Positions 14,273 to 21,988 of a stretch of 42,167 bases of DNA are shown in pieces; position 1 is the stretch's first letter, and every line of letters begins with the position of its first letter. The notes beneath the pieces were generated by a model, which saw only the letters and a program-made list of their open reading frames with translations, was not told the DNA's origin and ran no database searches. The position numbers and the translations under genes are program-made. The stretch lies in NCBI GenBank assembly GCA_023388255.1, contig JAEWGO010000020.1, forward strand, positions 1 through 42,167, written 5' to 3'. The DNA is from Pseudomonadota bacterium (GTDB lineage Bacteria; Pseudomonadota; Gammaproteobacteria; Xanthomonadales; Rhodanobacteraceae).

Positions 14273-17200
14273 CGCACATCACCTCGATCCGCAAGTTCGA
14301 TGCGGTGGCCATGCATGCGCGGCGTCGGATCGCGTTCGATGCGCACGCGCAGGTCGAACCACGCCGCTTGGCCGGTGACCGGATCGGCATTCGCATAGCC
14401 GGCGCTGCCGTCGCTCGCGCGCAGCGATTCGTCGATCAGGTGGTTGAGCAGGAAACCGTCGACGTTCTCCGGCGCGTTCGCGGCAAGCTTCCAGGCACCC
14501 TTGCGCTTGCCGATCGCGTTCCACGTCCACACGGTGCCTGGCGCGGTGCCCGTGTGCAGCCGCGCCTGCACGCGGATGCGTCCGCGCGCGTTGGCGAGCC
14601 AGATCCAATCCTCGTCGGCGACGCCGTGCGCGCGCGCTGTGTCCGGATGCAGATACAGATAGTTGCGCGCCGCGATCTGGCGCAGCCATTTGTTCTGCGA
14701 ACCCCAGGCGTGATACATGAACATCGGACGCTGGGTGATGGCGGCGAGTGGATAGTCGCGTCTAGCGGCCACGGACGCCTCGCTCTGTCTTCCGCCTTGC
14801 AGGAGGGGTGGTGTCGTGGCAGCGGCGGAAGCGGGCGTGTCATGGCCGAATGCCGCACTCCGATTCTTCCCTTCCGCCCTTCGGACACCTTCGCTCGCAA
14901 GCGGGGAAACTGAAAGGTAGAAAAACGGCAACGGATCGAAATACCGTTCCACGCGTGCGCGATCCCGCTCCGGCGGCTGCATGGCGCCGTGCCCCTGCGC
15001 GGCGAGCCGGAACCGCTGCAATTTCTCCGCGTAGAACTGCATCACGATCGGCGCGGTCGAGCCGACGAAGCCGAGCGACTTCGCCCAGTCGAGATAATCG
15101 CGGTTCGCCATCTTGTAGTAGCGCCCGGCGGCGGGAATCTCGCGGTGCCAGAAACAGCCGTGTTCGATGTAGCGTTCGAGCTGCGCCGGATTGGGCAGGC
15201 CGACGCCTTCCTGCGCGCCGTCCACGCCGCGCCAGCCGGCGAGCAGGCCGACGCCGGGCGCGCGTTCGTGCAGCGCCATGTACTGCGCATAGCCACGCGG
15301 ATATTTCGCGGCGCCGGATTCATCGGTCAGCCCCGGCAAGTGCAGCCGCGCACCGAGGTCGAGCAGCACGTCCTGGAACGGCCGCACGTCGCGATCCGGC
15401 TGCACGACCGGACGGCGGATCGCGTCGCTGGCGCCGTCGGCGTCGGAGATCGGGCGATCGAGCAGGCTGATGCAGTCGTGGCGTTCGAGGTAGGTCGTGT
15501 CCGGCAGTACGAGGTCGGCGAACGCGACCGTTTCCGAATCGTAGGCATCGGCATAGATGATGTGCGGGATCACGTATTCGCCGGTGGACGGATCGCGTTC
15601 GCACAACATCCGCCGCGTCGCCGTCGTGTTCATCGCCGAGTTCCAGCCCATGTTCGCCATGAACAGGAACAAGGTGTCGATGCGCCGCGGGTCGCCGGCA
15701 ACCGCATTCGCGATCACGTTCTGCAACATGCCGTGCGCGGCGAACGGATGCTCCCACGAGAACGCCTTGTCGATGCGTCGCGGCTCGCCATCCGCATCGA
15801 CGAGCAGATCCTCCGGCGCGTGCACGTAGCCGAGTGGGCCGGCATCGAGCGCACCGTTGTCCTTGCGCGTCCTGCCGGGCCGGTTCGGCGGCGGCGCCGG
15901 CTTCGGATATGGCGGCTGGTAGCGGAAGCTGCCCGGCGTGTCGATTGCGCCGAGGATCATCTGCAAAAGGTGCAGCGTGCGGCAGGTGTGGAAGCCGTTC
16001 GCGTGCGCGCTGATTCCGCGCATCGCGTGCATCGCGACCGGGCGCCCGGTCATTTCGTCGTGCTCGCGGCCCCACGCGTCGGTCCAGCGTTGTTTCAGGG
16101 TGATTGCTTGTTCGAATGCGGTGTCGGCCAGTTCGCGTGCGAGACGCCGGATCGTGTCGGCGGAAACGCCGCACGCATCGGCAACGTGGTCCGGCGTGTA
16201 CTCGTCGGCCATGAAGCGTTCGGCGAACAACTGGAATGCCGGAACCGCGATGCGGCCATCCGGCAAGGTGTATTCGCCGACGACGAGTGGCGCGATGTCG
16301 ACCGCGCCGGCCCGGGTGATTTCAACGTGAGCGTGCTCGGCCGCGGCTGCCTTCGCGCGCGCCTGCGGCGCTACCTCTCCTGCTTGCGGCAGAGGGCCGG
16401 GGTGAGGGAGGCCTTGCGCAAACGGTTCATCCTTGCGTGCTCGCGTTGCGCACAACTCGTGCCCCTGCGCATCGCGCGCAATCAATCCGTCTTCCGACCC
16501 GCCGGGGGCGCGGATTACCAGATGATGCGCATTCGTGTAGCGCACGAGATAGTCGAGGTCGATGCGATCGGCGTGCAGCAGTTCGTGGATCAGCGCGCCG
16601 GCGAGCAGGCCGTCGGTGCCCGGATTGATCGGCACCCATTCGTCGGCGATCGCGGCATAACCGGTGCGCACCGGATTGATCGCGACGATCTTCGCGCCGC
16701 GCGCCTTGAGCTTGCCGAGCCCCAGCTTGATCGGGTTCGAGTCGTGATCCTCGGCCACGCCCCATAGCATCAGGTATTTGGTCAGATCCCAATCCGGTTC
16801 GCCGAATTCCCAGAAGCTGCCGCCGAACGTGTACATGCCGGCCGCGGCCATGTTGACCGAGCAGAAGCCGCCGTGCGCGGCGTAGTTGATCGTGCCGAAC
16901 TGTTGCGCCCACCAGCCGGTCAGCGCCTGCGACTGGTCGCGGCCGGTGAAGAAGGCGAGCTCGTCCGGGTCGCGCGCGCGGATGTCGCCGAGCCACTTTG
17001 CCGCTAGCGCGAGCGCTTCATCCCATTCGATTTCGCGGAACTCGCCCGCGCCGCGTTCGCCGACGCGCAGCAACGGCTTCGTCAGCCGCGCCGGCGAATA
17101 GTGCTGCATGATGCCGGCCGAGCCCTTCGCGCAGATCACGCCCTGGTTGACCGGGTGTTTCGGATTGCCGTCGATGTAGCGGACGCGCCCGTTCTTCAGG

Positions 17201-17298
17201 TGTACGCGTATTCCGCACCGGCACGCGCACATGTAGCACGTGGTGGTCTTGACCTCGTCGCCGGTCGGCAGGTTGAGATTCAGATGCGTGTGCGGCAT
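14269..17298 (-). CDS. soeA: Molybdopterin oxidoreductase catalytic subunit (SoeA-like)
   Basis: This gene encodes 1009 residues. ATG 17298 is the only sensible start before the [4Fe-4S] motif. The longer open frame upstream is antisense to two + strand genes. Cys-X2-Cys-X3-Cys (CYMCACRC, from residue 20) and a later Cys in GVICAKGSAG bind a [4Fe-4S] cluster. Cys in HGGFCSVNM near residue 145 is the likely molybdenum ligand. The molydop-binding domain closes the protein (YLYLHPDTARAHGVADEDWI). There is no Tat signal, as in cytoplasmic SoeA. The start TTTCYMCACRCGIRVHLKNG looks like SoeA sulfite dehydrogenase. Two stretches, about 295-310 and 798-840, look like translated palindromic repeats (see 16369-16413 and 14780-14905). 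Related polysulfide, thiosulfate or other oxidoreductases are the alternatives. Confidence 0.87.
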   Translation of the reverse strand: MPHTHLNLNLPTGDEVKTTTCYMCACRCGIRVHLKNGRVRYIDGNPKHPVNQGVICAKGSAGIMQHYSPARLTKPLLRVGERGAGEFREIEWDEALALAAKWLGDIRARDPDELAFFTGRDQSQALTGWWAQQFGTINYAAHGGFCSVNMAAAGMYTFGGSFWEFGEPDWDLTKYLMLWGVAEDHDSNPIKLGLGKLKARGAKIVAINPVRTGYAAIADEWVPINPGTDGLLAGALIHELLHADRIDLDYLVRYTNAHHLVIRAPGGSEDGLIARDAQGHELCATRARKDEPFAQGLPHPGPLPQAGEVAPQARAKAAAAEHAHVEITRAGAVDIAPLVVGEYTLPDGRIAVPAFQLFAERFMADEYTPDHVADACGVSADTIRRLARELADTAFEQAITLKQRWTDAWGREHDEMTGRPVAMHAMRGISAHANGFHTCRTLHLLQMILGAIDTPGSFRYQPPYPKPAPPPNRPGRTRKDNGALDAGPLGYVHAPEDLLVDADGEPRRIDKAFSWEHPFAAHGMLQNVIANAVAGDPRRIDTLFLFMANMGWNSAMNTTATRRMLCERDPSTGEYVIPHIIYADAYDSETVAFADLVLPDTTYLERHDCISLLDRPISDADGASDAIRRPVVQPDRDVRPFQDVLLDLGARLHLPGLTDESGAAKYPRGYAQYMALHERAPGVGLLAGWRGVDGAQEGVGLPNPAQLERYIEHGCFWHREIPAAGRYYKMANRDYLDWAKSLGFVGSTAPIVMQFYAEKLQRFRLAAQGHGAMQPPERDRARVERYFDPLPFFYLSVSPLASEGVRRAEGKNRSAAFGHDTPASAAATTPPLLQGGRQSEASVAARRDYPLAAITQRPMFMYHAWGSQNKWLRQIAARNYLYLHPDTARAHGVADEDWIWLANARGRIRVQARLHTGTAPGTVWTWNAIGKRKGAWKLAANAPENVDGFLLNHLIDESLRASDGSAGYANADPVTGQAAWFDLRVRIERDPTPRMHGHRIELADRGDVR
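14780..14905. repeat. Repeat-like low-complexity insert inside the molybdoenzyme gene
   Basis: Alternating arms CTTCCGCC (14789-14796), GGCGGAAG (14824-14831) and CTTCCGCC (14871-14878) can form competing hairpins. The encoded segment (SPLASEGVRRAEGK...TPPLLQGGRQSEA) is unlike a molybdoenzyme core and sits between two conserved blocks. The frame is kept. Ends are approximate. Confidence 0.55.
16369..16413 (-). repeat. Palindromic repeat element translated within the molybdoenzyme gene
   Basis: On the - strand CCTCACCCCGGCCCTCTGCC, then GCAAGCAGGAGAGG. This is a degenerate copy of the element whose perfect hairpin lies at 3384-3419. It encodes LPHPGPLPQAGE, a peptide often produced when such repeats are translated. 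The frame stays open. Confidence 0.65.
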
Positions 17299-17406
17299 GG
17301 TCAGGATGGTAGCGGATGCGTCCACGTCGCGTGCGCGGATCGCGCTGCGAGCTTGTGACACACTAGGCCGGATATCCATCCCCATGCATCCACCGCCCAC
17401 GCCGCC

Positions 17407-18387
17407 ATGGACCGCTACGAACGCATCCTGACCCTGCATCGCACCCTGAAGTCGGCACGCTATCCGGTGCCATTCGGACGCTTGATGGACGACCTGGGCT
17501 GCTCGCGCGCGACCTTGTACCGCGACATCGCCTTCCTGCGTGACGCGCTCGGCGCGCCGATCGAAGGCGGCGAAGGTGGTGAGGCGACGTTCCGTTACGC
17601 GGCCGAAGAAGCCGAGCGCTTCGAGCTGCCGGGCCTGTGGCTGACCAGCGACGAGCTCGCCGCGTTGCTCGCGCTGAACGAGCTGCTGGTGCGTTCCGAC
17701 CCGGGTGTGCTGGCCGGCGCGCTGGCGCCGTTCCGCGCACGCATCGAACGCCTGCTGTCGGATCATTCGAGCGGGCGCGCGTTGCCTATCGAGCGCATCC
17801 GCGTGCTCGCCAGCGGCTCGCGCACACTCGACCAGGGCGCGTTCCGCGCCGTCGCCAGTGCGTTGCTGCATCGCCAGCGCCTGAAGTTCCGATACCGCGC
17901 GCGCTCGACCGACGAGCAGACCGAACGCATCGTCTCGCCACAGCGACTCGCGCACTATCGCGACAACTGGTATCTCGACGCGTGGGATCACAGCCGCGAT
18001 GCCTTGCGCAGCTTCGCGCTCGACCGCATCCGCGAGCCGCAGAATCTCGAACAGCCTTCGCTCGATCGTGCCGGCGACGAGCTCGACGCGCACCTCGCCT
18101 CCAGCTACGGGATTTTTTCCGGCACACCGAAGGCATGGGCGACGATCCGCTTCTCGCCGCACGCGGCGCGCTGGGTCGCCGACGAGCACTGGCACTCCCA
18201 GCAACAGGGCGAGCGTCTGCCGGACGGGCGCTTCGAGCTGAAATTGCCGTACTCCAATTCGCGCGAACTGCTGATGGACGTGCTGCGTTACGGCGCCGAC
18301 GCCGAAGTCGTCGCGCCGGTGAGCTTGCGCGAGGAGATGAAGATCATGTTGCAGCTCGCGCTCGGTGCGTATCAAGGTGCTGCTTGA
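17407..18387 (+). CDS. YafY-family transcriptional regulator with HTH and WYL domains
   Basis: This gene encodes 326 residues. An N-terminal HTH (residues 1-60; RYPVPFGRLMDDLGCSRATLYRDI) is followed by a WYL ligand-sensing domain at about 150-230, including FRYRARSTDE, RIVSPQRLAHYRDNWYLDAW and RSFALDRI. A WCX-type C-terminal domain ends the protein (YGADAEVVAPVSLREEM). WYL regulators usually respond to small molecules or nucleic acid. It is divergent from the molybdoenzyme operon with a 108-base shared gap, so it is a natural candidate to control that operon. That link is positional only. Confidence 0.93.
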   Translation: MDRYERILTLHRTLKSARYPVPFGRLMDDLGCSRATLYRDIAFLRDALGAPIEGGEGGEATFRYAAEEAERFELPGLWLTSDELAALLALNELLVRSDPGVLAGALAPFRARIERLLSDHSSGRALPIERIRVLASGSRTLDQGAFRAVASALLHRQRLKFRYRARSTDEQTERIVSPQRLAHYRDNWYLDAWDHSRDALRSFALDRIREPQNLEQPSLDRAGDELDAHLASSYGIFSGTPKAWATIRFSPHAARWVADEHWHSQQQGERLPDGRFELKLPYSNSRELLMDVLRYGADAEVVAPVSLREEMKIMLQLALGAYQGAA

Positions 18388-18411
18388 GGACCGCGTCATG
18401 AGGTCGTTGTC

Positions 18412-19374
18412 ATGAACGACGGTGAACCCACCGCATTGCCGATGCCGGCGCAGCCCGGCCCGGCTACCGAAACGCGCATCTCGCTCGTGCTCGGTTCCGG
18501 TGGCGCGCGCGGCTATGCGCACATCGGCGTGATCGAGGAACTCGAAGCACATGGCTTCGCCATCCGCTCGATCGCCGGCAGTTCGATGGGTGCGCTGATC
18601 GGCGGCGTCTATGCCAGCGGCAATCTCGACCGGTATGCCGACTGGGTGCGCCCGCTTCAGCGCCTCGACGTGCTGCGCATGCTCGACTGGACCTTGTCCG
18701 GTGGCGGCTTCATCAAGGGCGATCGCATCATCGGCGCGCTGCGCCGCATGATCGGCGACGTCGACATCGAGGACCTGCCGATCCCGTACACGGCGGTCGC
18801 GGTCGACCTCGACGCGCAGCGCGAGGTGTGGTTCTCGCGCGGGCCCTTGTTCGATGCGATCCGCGCGTCGATCGCGATCCCGACCGTGTTCCGCCCGCAT
18901 CACTACCAGGGGCGGCTGCTGGTCGACGGTGGCCTGCTGAATCCGCTGCCGATCTCGCCGACCCTGCGTGACCTCACCGACGCAACGATCGCGGTCGACG
19001 TGAATGCGCCGGCCGAACCGTTGCATGCATCTGTCGCGCCGCCGGAAACCACGCAACCGCTCGTTGCCGGCGCGCAGCGCGCAGGCGTGCGCGGGCGTAT
19101 CGCCGGCTTCGTCGAATCGGTCATCGAGAAGCGTGAGCGCCGCGTCGCCGAGCACGAACCCGGCGTGCTGGAACTGTTCGGGCGCTCGCTCGATGCGGTA
19201 CAGGCGACGATCACGCGTCTGCAACTTGCCGCGCAGCCGCCGGACCTGCTGATCACGATACCGAGCAACGTCTGCGCGTTCTACGAATTCCACCGCGCGG
19301 AGGAAGTCATCGAACTGGGCCGCCGCCGCACGCGCGAGGCGCTTGCGCGCTGGCAGCGACCGCAGGGACATTGA
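18412..19374 (+). CDS. Patatin-like phospholipase (RssA type)
   Basis: This gene encodes 320 residues. The patatin catalytic set is complete: the oxyanion loop GSGGARG (29-35), nucleophile Ser58 in GSSMG and Asp172 in VDGG form the Ser-Asp dyad. There is no signal peptide or transmembrane helix, so the enzyme is probably cytosolic or membrane-associated. The C-terminal 120 residues are charged and helical. The substrate is unknown; family members hydrolyse acyl chains from phospholipids. It begins 24 bases after the WYL regulator gene and probably shares its transcript. Confidence 0.93.
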   Translation: MNDGEPTALPMPAQPGPATETRISLVLGSGGARGYAHIGVIEELEAHGFAIRSIAGSSMGALIGGVYASGNLDRYADWVRPLQRLDVLRMLDWTLSGGGFIKGDRIIGALRRMIGDVDIEDLPIPYTAVAVDLDAQREVWFSRGPLFDAIRASIAIPTVFRPHHYQGRLLVDGGLLNPLPISPTLRDLTDATIAVDVNAPAEPLHASVAPPETTQPLVAGAQRAGVRGRIAGFVESVIEKRERRVAEHEPGVLELFGRSLDAVQATITRLQLAAQPPDLLITIPSNVCAFYEFHRAEEVIELGRRRTREALARWQRPQGH

Positions 19375-19377
19375 GCG

Positions 19378-19629
19378 TCATTTCGGCAAATCACCGGCCA
19401 TCGAAGCCGTAGTGTTGCTTCCGCTTTTGCGCGCAGGAGCGCGGCGCGCGTGTCCCATGGCGAACCGGAACCGATGCCATGGTCGAGGTTGAACTTGCTG
19501 GTGTTGACGCTGAAGGTCGCGTTCGGTCGTTCCCCGGTCGTCCGTCGCCAGTTGCGAGTCCGCGACCGCCGGGATCGCGCAGAACGCGATCCCGGCGGCG
19601 ACGAACCTCGGCAGGATTCGCATGGGCAT
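19378..19629 (-). pseudogene. Possible remnant of an exported-protein gene (frameshifted)
   Basis: On the - strand ATG 19629 opens a convincing signal peptide (MPMRILPRFVAAGIAFCAIP, then AVAD). After about residue 32 the frame becomes Gln/Arg-rich and implausible (ERDLQRQHQQVQPRP). In another frame the same DNA reads NATFSVNTSKFNLDHGIGSG, which looks like a real beta-rich exported protein. That suggests a frameshift and truncation near 19525. It could also be a short real gene. No family is recognised. Confidence 0.35.
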
Positions 19630-19659
19630 GACGCTGCGATCCGGGTCCGTAAATAGAGC

Positions 19660-19682
19660 GGCCCGCATGGGGAGTGCGGGCC
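19660..19682. terminator. Hairpin, possible terminator of the downstream two-component operon
   Basis: GGCCCGCA and TGCGGGCC form a perfect 8-bp stem with a seven-base loop. On the - strand it is followed by GCTCTATTT. It lies about 150 bases past the histidine kinase stop codon, with no recognisable gene in 19630-19832. Confidence 0.4.
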
Positions 19683-19832
19683 GGGTGCGATCAGGAGTGG
19701 AGTCCGAAGGGTGGGGAGGCCGCATCGGCACCCGACCGCAGCGACAGAGTACGCGGGATAGCTTTCACCAAGCTGACAGCACGCAGGTCATTTGACTGCC
19801 ATTCACTTTTCTACATGTGCGCTTGCATGCAT

Positions 19833-21212
19833 TCACTTCGTGCGGCGTGCAAAACGGACACGCACGCGCGTGCCGGCATTGCCCGTGCCGCTGACGATGG
19901 AGAGATCGGCGCCATGCAGGCGGGCGATTTCATCGACGATCGCCAGGCCAAGACCGCAGCCGTTGCCGGGTGAGCCAGGCGCCCGATAGAAACGTTCGAG
20001 CACTCGGGCGCGCTCTTCGGCCGGGATGCCGGGTCCGTCGTCCTCCACTTCAAGGAACGCGCCATCGTCATCGCGACCACTGCGCAACGTCACCCGGCCG
20101 CCGCGCGGCGTGTAGCTGAGTGCGTTGTCGACGAGATTGGAGAGCAGTTCGCGCAGCAGCCACTCGCTCGCTGCGACGCGTACCGCCTCGGCTTCGGCGC
20201 CCAGATCGATGCCTTCGGCCAAGGCGCGGTCGAGTTGGCCGGCGACCGCATCGGCGATCAATGCACGCAGATCGAGCGGACGAATGTCGCCCGCGACGAT
20301 CGCCGACGGTTCGGCACGAGCCAGCGCCAGCAACTGGTTCGCGGTATGCGCGACTCGACGCGAACCTTCGTGCAATGCCAGCACGCGTTCGCGCAACGGC
20401 GAGGCGGTCGGGTCGCGCGCCAGCAATTCGAGCTGGGCCTGGATGCCGCCGAGCGGCGTGCGCAACTGATGGGCCGCGTTGGCGAGGAATTGTTGCTGCG
20501 CTGCCGCCGCTTCGCGCACGGTCGCGAACAGGCGGTTCAGCGCGTGCACCAGTGGACGCACCTCAGTCGGGACCGGGGTCTCGTCGAGCGCGGCCAGGTC
20601 GCGCGCCGAGCGTGTCGCGATCTGGTCGCGCAGCGCGGTCAGCGGGCGCAGGCCATGGCGTACGCCGATCCAGACCAGCAGCAGGGTGCCGCCGAGTTGC
20701 AGCACATCGGTGAGGAACAGGCTGGCCAGCACGTGTCGACGCGCGCGATCGCGCTTGTGGCGCGTTTCGGCGACATTGATAGTGATCGTGCCGGCACTGG
20801 TGCGTTCGCGATAGCTCGCGATGCGGATCGGTTCGCCGTGGAACACGGCGTCTGCATACGATGGGTTGCGCATCGAGGGCGTGGGCGTCGGCAGGTCGCG
20901 GTCGCCGGCGAGGAAGGCGCCGTCGGGGCCGAGCACGCGGTAGTAGATCGTGTCGTAACGGTCGCTGCGCAGCAGCGTTTCTTCCTGCGCGGACAACTCC
21001 GCGGTGACGCGGCCATCGACTCCGATCTCCACGTGCGCGGCGACACCGAGCGCCGAGTTCACCAGGGCCTGGTCGTAGGCGGCCGCGATCGGGCGATTGC
21101 CGAACGCGTAGTCGATCAGCATGCCGGCGCCAAGCAGCAGGGTAAGTGGTATCCACAGCAGCCCGAGCAGGCGGCGCCGGACACTGGACGCCTCCTCAAC
21201 GCGAGGGGTCAT
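19833..21212 (-). CDS. Sensor histidine kinase, TctE/QseC type
   Basis: This gene encodes 459 residues from ATG 21212, which overlaps the end of the regulator gene by 17 bases. There are two transmembrane helices (about 13-33 and 162-184) with a 130-residue periplasmic domain of the 2CSK_N type (SALGVAAHVEIGVDGRVT...YYRVLGPDGAFLAGD). A HAMP-like linker precedes the HisKA H-box with His248 in NAAHQLRTPLGG. The ATPase N box (LLSNLVDNALSYTP), G1 (DDGPGIP) and G2 (GCGLGLAIVDEI) are complete. TctE relatives sense carboxylates and QseC relatives other signals; the ligand cannot be told from sequence. Confidence 0.93.
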   Translation of the reverse strand: MTPRVEEASSVRRRLLGLLWIPLTLLLGAGMLIDYAFGNRPIAAAYDQALVNSALGVAAHVEIGVDGRVTAELSAQEETLLRSDRYDTIYYRVLGPDGAFLAGDRDLPTPTPSMRNPSYADAVFHGEPIRIASYRERTSAGTITINVAETRHKRDRARRHVLASLFLTDVLQLGGTLLLVWIGVRHGLRPLTALRDQIATRSARDLAALDETPVPTEVRPLVHALNRLFATVREAAAAQQQFLANAAHQLRTPLGGIQAQLELLARDPTASPLRERVLALHEGSRRVAHTANQLLALARAEPSAIVAGDIRPLDLRALIADAVAGQLDRALAEGIDLGAEAEAVRVAASEWLLRELLSNLVDNALSYTPRGGRVTLRSGRDDDGAFLEVEDDGPGIPAEERARVLERFYRAPGSPGNGCGLGLAIVDEIARLHGADLSIVSGTGNAGTRVRVRFARRTK

Positions 21213-21864
21213 CAAGCCGGTACCCGAGTCCGCGCACGGTGCGGATGATCGCGGCGCCACCGAGCTTGGCGCGCACACGTGACACGTATACCTCGATCGC
21301 GTTGTGGCTGATGTCCTCGTCCCAGCTGGCAATTGCCTGCAGCAGGCGTTCCTTGCCGACGACGTGCCCGGCCTGCAGCGCAAGGCACTCCAGGATCGAC
21401 CACTCGCGCTTGGTCAGTTCGAGCGCGACGCCATCGACGCGTGCGACGCGTCCGGCGAGGTCGAGCGCGAGGCTGCCGATCGCCAGCTGCGCGCTGACCG
21501 CCGAGCGCATGCGTCGGATCAGCGCGCGACTGCGAGCGGCCAGTTCCGGCAGCACGAACGGTTTCACGAGGTAGTCGTCGGCACCGAGGTCGAGCGCATC
21601 GACGCGGTCGGCGAGGCCATCGCGCGCGGTCAGGATCAGGATCGGCAAGGTCTGGCCGACGCCGCGCATGCGCCGCACGAGGCTGAGCCCGTCCGCGCCG
21701 GGCAGGCCGATGTCGACGATCGCGAGGTCGAAGTTCTCCATGCCGAGGGCGGCCTCGGCGCGCTCGGCGCTGCCGACGTGATCGACCGCGAAGCCGGCCT
21801 CGCCGAGCCCGCGGCAGATCGCATCGGCGACCAGTGCATCGTCTTCGACTACCAGGATGCGCAT
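21196..21864 (-). CDS. OmpR/PhoB-family response regulator
   Basis: This gene encodes 222 residues. ATG 21864 opens the receiver (MRILVVEDDALVADAI); the in-frame ATG 27 bases earlier adds an unlikely leader. The phospho-acceptor is Asp51 in AIVDIGLPGADG, with Thr in LTARD and Lys in YLVKPF. The winged-helix DNA-binding domain (about 125-220) ends in the hallmark VSRVRAKLGGAAIIRTVRGLGYRL. It overlaps its kinase gene, so the two are translationally coupled. It is of the TctD/QseB class. Confidence 0.95.
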   Translation of the reverse strand: MRILVVEDDALVADAICRGLGEAGFAVDHVGSAERAEAALGMENFDLAIVDIGLPGADGLSLVRRMRGVGQTLPILILTARDGLADRVDALDLGADDYLVKPFVLPELAARSRALIRRMRSAVSAQLAIGSLALDLAGRVARVDGVALELTKREWSILECLALQAGHVVGKERLLQAIASWDEDISHNAIEVYVSRVRAKLGGAAIIRTVRGLGYRLDDPSR

Positions 21865-21935
21865 CGTGTATTTCCCCGGATCTCGCGCCAAGCGAGCTTA
21901 CCGGAACTGCAGGCGCGTGCAGCGGTACCGGGAAC

Positions 21936-21966
21936 GACAAAGGCCGGCATCATGCCGGCCTTTGTC
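21936..21966 (-). terminator. Terminator of the rho gene
   Basis: A 15-bp perfect inverted repeat (GACAAAGGCCGGCAT, C, ATGCCGGCCTTTGTC) lies between the rho stop and the response-regulator start. The AAAGGCC...GGCCTTT form supplies T residues on either strand. Confidence 0.85.
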
Positions 21967-21988
21967 GTGGAGGATTCGGCGCGGCGGA

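Noticed and set aside
17299..19371. Long open frame on the - strand continuing upstream of the molybdoenzyme gene
   Set aside because: It is antisense to the WYL regulator and patatin genes, which have complete motifs and good starts; the upstream part is Arg/Asp-rich with no domain.
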